Source: Odontesthes bonariensis
Lineage: Eukaryota > Chordata > Actinopteri > Atheriniformes > Atherinopsidae
Length of the DNA stretch: 64,000 nucleotides
Direction: 5' to 3'
Assembly (NCBI RefSeq): GCF_027942865.1
Contig: NC_134524.1
Coordinates: forward strand, 19,273,536 to 19,337,535
Made by a program: the position numbers and the translations under genes. The notes beneath the pieces are model-generated. The model was given only the letters and a program-made list of their open reading frames with translations. It did no database searches and was not told where the DNA came from. Shown in pieces: positions 60,825 to 64,000 of the stretch (its first letter is position 1; every line of letters starts with the position of its first letter).

Positions 60825-61140
60825 TTTTCTTAATCCCAAAAGGAAATTGCATTGTAATTTCTTTCATTATGAACAGTTATTGTTGCCATCAGGAAGGACC
60901 TCCTGTATCTTTCTGTATTGCGGCACAGCTACAGAAGCCTTAATCCAATCACACTCTGTTGTTTCAACATGATGTTAATAAGTGGTTGTTCTTTATGTCC
61001 ACCAATTTGTGCAGCATTCTTCTTTTTGTCAGTGCCAGAGTAGTCTCCAGCACAGAGCCAGCCTTCTTTATCAGTTTGTTCACTTTCTTTGAATCACTGG
61101 CTCTGTTTCATGATGTTTCATGTTTCTTTCGTTGCCATCG
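60825..61140 (-). mobile_element. LINE ORF2 C-terminal and 3' end fragment
   Basis: On the minus strand, KKVNKLIKKAGSVLETTL, then KRRMLHKLVDI, followed by broken frames and a 3' end close to CAATTTCCTTTTGGGATTAA, resembles the last part of a fish LINE whose 3' end reads TTTCCCTTTGGGATTAATAAAG. Stops and indels throughout. Confidence 0.6.
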
Positions 61141-61598
61141 CCCCTTCACTGGCAACAGGAGGTGTCATGTTTATCATTTTATGTGCCATTACAAGCCTGT
61201 TGACCCAAATGCTTAGCATATAAAACCCAGTGGCTTCCTGTAAAATACGGGTCGCTCACTATGAAATAGAAATTTGCTGTGTGGTGCCACACGATTTACT
61301 GATGAAAACGCCTTGATGTGACGACCATTGTGGCCCTTTAATCAATTAAAAAAAAGAAAAGACAAAATCTCACCTCTGTACATCTTTACATTTACATAAT
61401 ATCTAAAAAAAAAAACGGTGACACCAGAACAAAGCTTAAGAATTACTGAACAATCAGTGACTCCATTTTCGTGCACAAGACTAGATAAGACTAGATTTCT
61501 TAAAAAGGACACGCGAGAACAATTACTATACTTAGTCTCGTCTTGTGTGAAACATGAGTATACACCTTCATCTGCTCGAGTGAACTCAGTGAAACTGG

Positions 61599-63180
61599 TT
61601 ACGTTAGCTGACAAAGGGAAGCAGATGAATGAGGGTGAAGTTCAACAGCAAGATAAAGAGCCTCACTGAAGTTTGCAGTGAATGTGTGAAGCTTGGTGAG
61701 ACTGTTGGAAAGAACTTTGTAGAAGGACAGAGCGCCAGCCTCCCAATCCAAATACACTCCCAGACGACTCGAGCGTGAGCACACGGATGCTATACTGACA
61801 CGCTCATCGCTATGAGAAATATAACAGCCGCTCACAGAGCAAGTCATACACCATGACTTGTCACTCTTTACTAGCTCACAGTCATTCCTATTTCCTTTCC
61901 TGCCAATGCTTTTGTATGTCAGACCGATGGAAAAGGGCTCCACCATCTCCACCTCAAAGTAGCAGCGCTCTTTAAGGCCCTGTTCACACAGCACTTGCAG
62001 GCAGGCTTCAAACCTGTCTGTGTGAGGAGCATATGGCTGCACATCCTCCACCCAGGCCACCTTTCTGTTCCCCTCTGACAGAAGCAGATTCTTGTGTGCT
62101 GTGTTGGGGTCCAAAGTGAGCTCACAGGCATCTGGAGGTAAGAAAACACTATTTCAGATGAAATGTCTCACTCTGAACATCTGATATCTTTTTTTATGTT
62201 CAACTGTGAATAACATAACTATGACAGCATATACATACATAGAGAAGAAAAGAAAGAGGGAATTAATGAGGATTAAACTAGAATATGTCAAACAATTGGA
62301 ATAGCTTTATTAAGCTGAGCAACGTAAAGTGCGCTAAAATACTTTTGTTTTCTAAGTTAATAGAATTACTTTTCAGAATTTCCAGATTTCCACTGATACT
62401 TACATTTTTTCAATGCTGGTTTCATCCTTTGGCTGCCACAAAAGTCAAAACTGTAAAGAAAGATGAGTGTTAGAGTGTTTCTGTAACATATTCATTGCAA
62501 TTGAAGTTGGACACGAAGAAGGCTTTCCCATAAGAGGTGAAAGGTCTTTAAGAAAACTCCCACAAAGTAGAATGCAAAGAGTTAGGATTGTAACTACTTT
62601 AGTTTGTTGAGCTTGTACTGTGGATTGTCCCTCAGCTCAGACAGCAGCTTAATTCCTGAGTCCCCTGGATGGTTGTAGCTCAGGTCCAGCTCAAACAGAT
62701 GGGAGGGATTGGACTGTAGCGCTGAGACCAAATGAGCACAGCCGTTCTCTGTGACCATACAACCGGACAACCTGAGGAAAGAAAGTTTGATTTCTCTGTA
62801 TGCAGCTTCAGATAGAATCACTGTACAGCTTCATCACCAGTGATGTGCTGAAAAACTGTTGATGAATGATTAACAAAACTTAAGCCACTGTTTTGGAGTT
62901 CTGCTACTGGAAGACATTTTGTCACACATTAGAGGTTTGTGAGTTTGTTTGTTCTGAAGCAGTAACATCATCAGAATGGTTGATTGTGTAAACATCTTTT
63001 GGGTACCTCAGTGTTTCAACTTTGCAGCACTGTCTCGACAGCCCACCACAGAGGAGCTCCACTCCTGGGTCTCTTACGTCATTGTTGCTCAGGTCCAGAT
63101 GCCGTAAAGGTGAAAACGGAAATTTGAGACCAAATGCCAGGTGTTCAACCCACTCTCCGGTCACTTTGCAGTCTTGTAGC
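61599..63180 (-). CDS. NLR immune receptor 2, 3' exons (5' part beyond right edge)
   Basis: Four exons in frame: 63180-63007 and 62771-62598 (LRR, 174 nt each; LQDCKVTGEWVEHLAFGLKF; LSGCMVTENGCAHL ... LDLSYNHPGDSG), 62450-62404 (47 nt linker, FDFCGSQRMKPALKKY), 62131-61599 (PRY/SPRY: LTLDPNTAHKNLLLSEGNRK ... ERCYFEVEM ... GVYLDWEAGALSFYKV, stop after LCQLT). Same exon sizes and phases as NLR gene 1, so a tandem paralog. The donor after the second LRR exon is weak (GTAGTT). FISNA-NACHT and N-terminal exons must lie right of 64000, as no such exon is found from 63181 to 64000. Confidence 0.87.
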
Positions 63181-63326
63181 CTAAATGTGGATCACAGGGT
63201 TACAATTTGATGTGCTTTAAAGATACAAATATACGGGAGCAGGCTGGTTTTATTGTCGCTGCATAAGATCATCAGGCCTCCACAATCATTGTGGTGTGGT
63301 GGTGAGCACTGTAGCCTTACAAGAAC

Positions 63327-63828
63327 ACCTCATCCTGACTGAACGCGAGTAAGCGAGAGATTGATAAAAAGTGATTAGAATGCGTACTTGATCCTGACAT
63401 GCCGCGAGCGATGTCGCTCCGTCCAGCGATGACGCAGACCCCTTAAAGAATCGCCTGCGCTGTCTCTATCTGGACGACATTTCGCGGCGGCGTCCGGCCC
63501 CTAAACACTTCTTATTGGTTGAAATGAACATGCTGCTTCCTGTTGACAAGCTAGTTAGCAACAGGTCAGCATCACTCAGGGAATAATGGACGAGGAGAAG
63601 CTGATCTTTACCGTGGAACAGCACCCAATGGTTTATGACCCCAAACACCCGTACCACAAAGATCTGAACCGAAGGGAGCCAGAGAACTCTGTGTTTCAAG
63701 TGAGTACTTTCTGAACCAATAGAATCACTCCCGACAAAATCGTCACGCTGCATATCAGGACACCCTCGCGAAATTTCGTCGTCGTATCGCGTCAGTTTCG
63801 CTCGCAGAATTTCAGTCAGGATGAGGTG
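63327..63828 (+). mobile_element. Harbinger-like small transposon carrying a MADF-type exon
   Basis: Perfect 18-bp terminal inverted repeats CACCTCATCCTGACTGAA / complement, flanked by GAA on both sides (a possible 3-bp target duplication). Inside, on the plus strand, ATG at 63586 opens MDEEKLIFTVEQHPMVYDPK and continues to SVFQ, followed by a consensus donor (CAA|GTGAGT) at 63700. The peptide resembles the start of a MADF DNA-binding domain, which accompanies PIF/Harbinger transposases. Only this exon is present. Confidence 0.65.
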
Positions 63829-64000
63829 GAAAACAGTTCAGAGTTCAAATCTGGCCTGGGTACTTTGGCTTCAGATTTCAAATTTCCATTGCCATAGAGA
63901 ACTTGTCCCCTTGCACATGAAAGAAAAATTCAATTAGGATTTCATGCACATTGTTCTTGAGTGAAAAAGAAATGGTGGGACCAGATAAGTTGACAAATGA

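Noticed and set aside
1..64000. CRISPR arrays, operons or other prokaryotic features
   Set aside because: Tandem repeats present are eukaryotic mini- and microsatellites without spacers, and genes are intron-bearing vertebrate genes.

Overview
The window is nuclear DNA of a teleost fish, most likely a percomorph. The evidence is multi-exon genes with GT/AG introns, an intronless TRIM gene of the fish-expanded finTRIM/TRIM16-like type, NLR genes of the fish-specific FISNA-NACHT-LRR-B30.2 type, and many fish-type transposon relics (tRNA-SINEs, L2/CR1/Rex-like LINE pieces, Tc1, hAT, TTAA-target and Harbinger-like elements). There are no prokaryotic-style operons, CRISPR arrays or rRNA genes. All genes that I can support lie on the minus strand.

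Layout. (1) 1-7.3 kb is a TRIM cluster: a 5' partial TRIM gene leaving the left edge (1-1225), an intact intronless TRIM gene (5447-7117), a dead RING fragment (3455-3565) and a dead SPRY fragment (5030-5255). The two main copies are nearly identical over RING, B-box and coiled coil and diverge in the PRY/SPRY part. (2) 8.3-14 kb is repeat-rich: degenerate tRNA-like units in two opposed orientations, a truncated LINE (9.1-11.1 kb), a LINE 3' piece and two CTCF-like motifs. (3) 14-20.6 kb has no recognisable gene; its right end is a decayed minisatellite that runs into the last exon of the next gene. (4) 20.6-40.9 kb is one complete doublecortin-like kinase gene, dclk2. Its 15 coding exons keep frame for 724 codons, preceded by a CpG-rich promoter and an inferred 5' UTR exon. 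(5) 41-45.7 kb is intergenic. (6) 45.7-52.9 kb is a complete nine-exon NLR gene (1058 codons) with an N-terminal RING finger and a C-terminal PRY/SPRY domain; a dead Tc1 element sits in one intron. (7) 53.4-59.1 kb is a transposon field: a TTAA-flanked long-inverted-repeat element, a fold-back element with a 20-bp satellite array, and a hAT-type element with a nested SINE. (8) 61.6-63.2 kb holds the last four exons of a second NLR gene that runs off the right edge, followed by a small Harbinger-like element carrying a MADF-type exon.

Biologically, a conserved microtubule-binding kinase gene is flanked by two fast-evolving innate immunity families. TRIM and NLR proteins here share the same two end modules (RING at the N-terminus, B30.2 at the C-terminus). 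Exon coordinates were read by eye from splice sites and reading frame. In the complete genes, the summed exon lengths are divisible by three and every phase matches, which is the main internal check.
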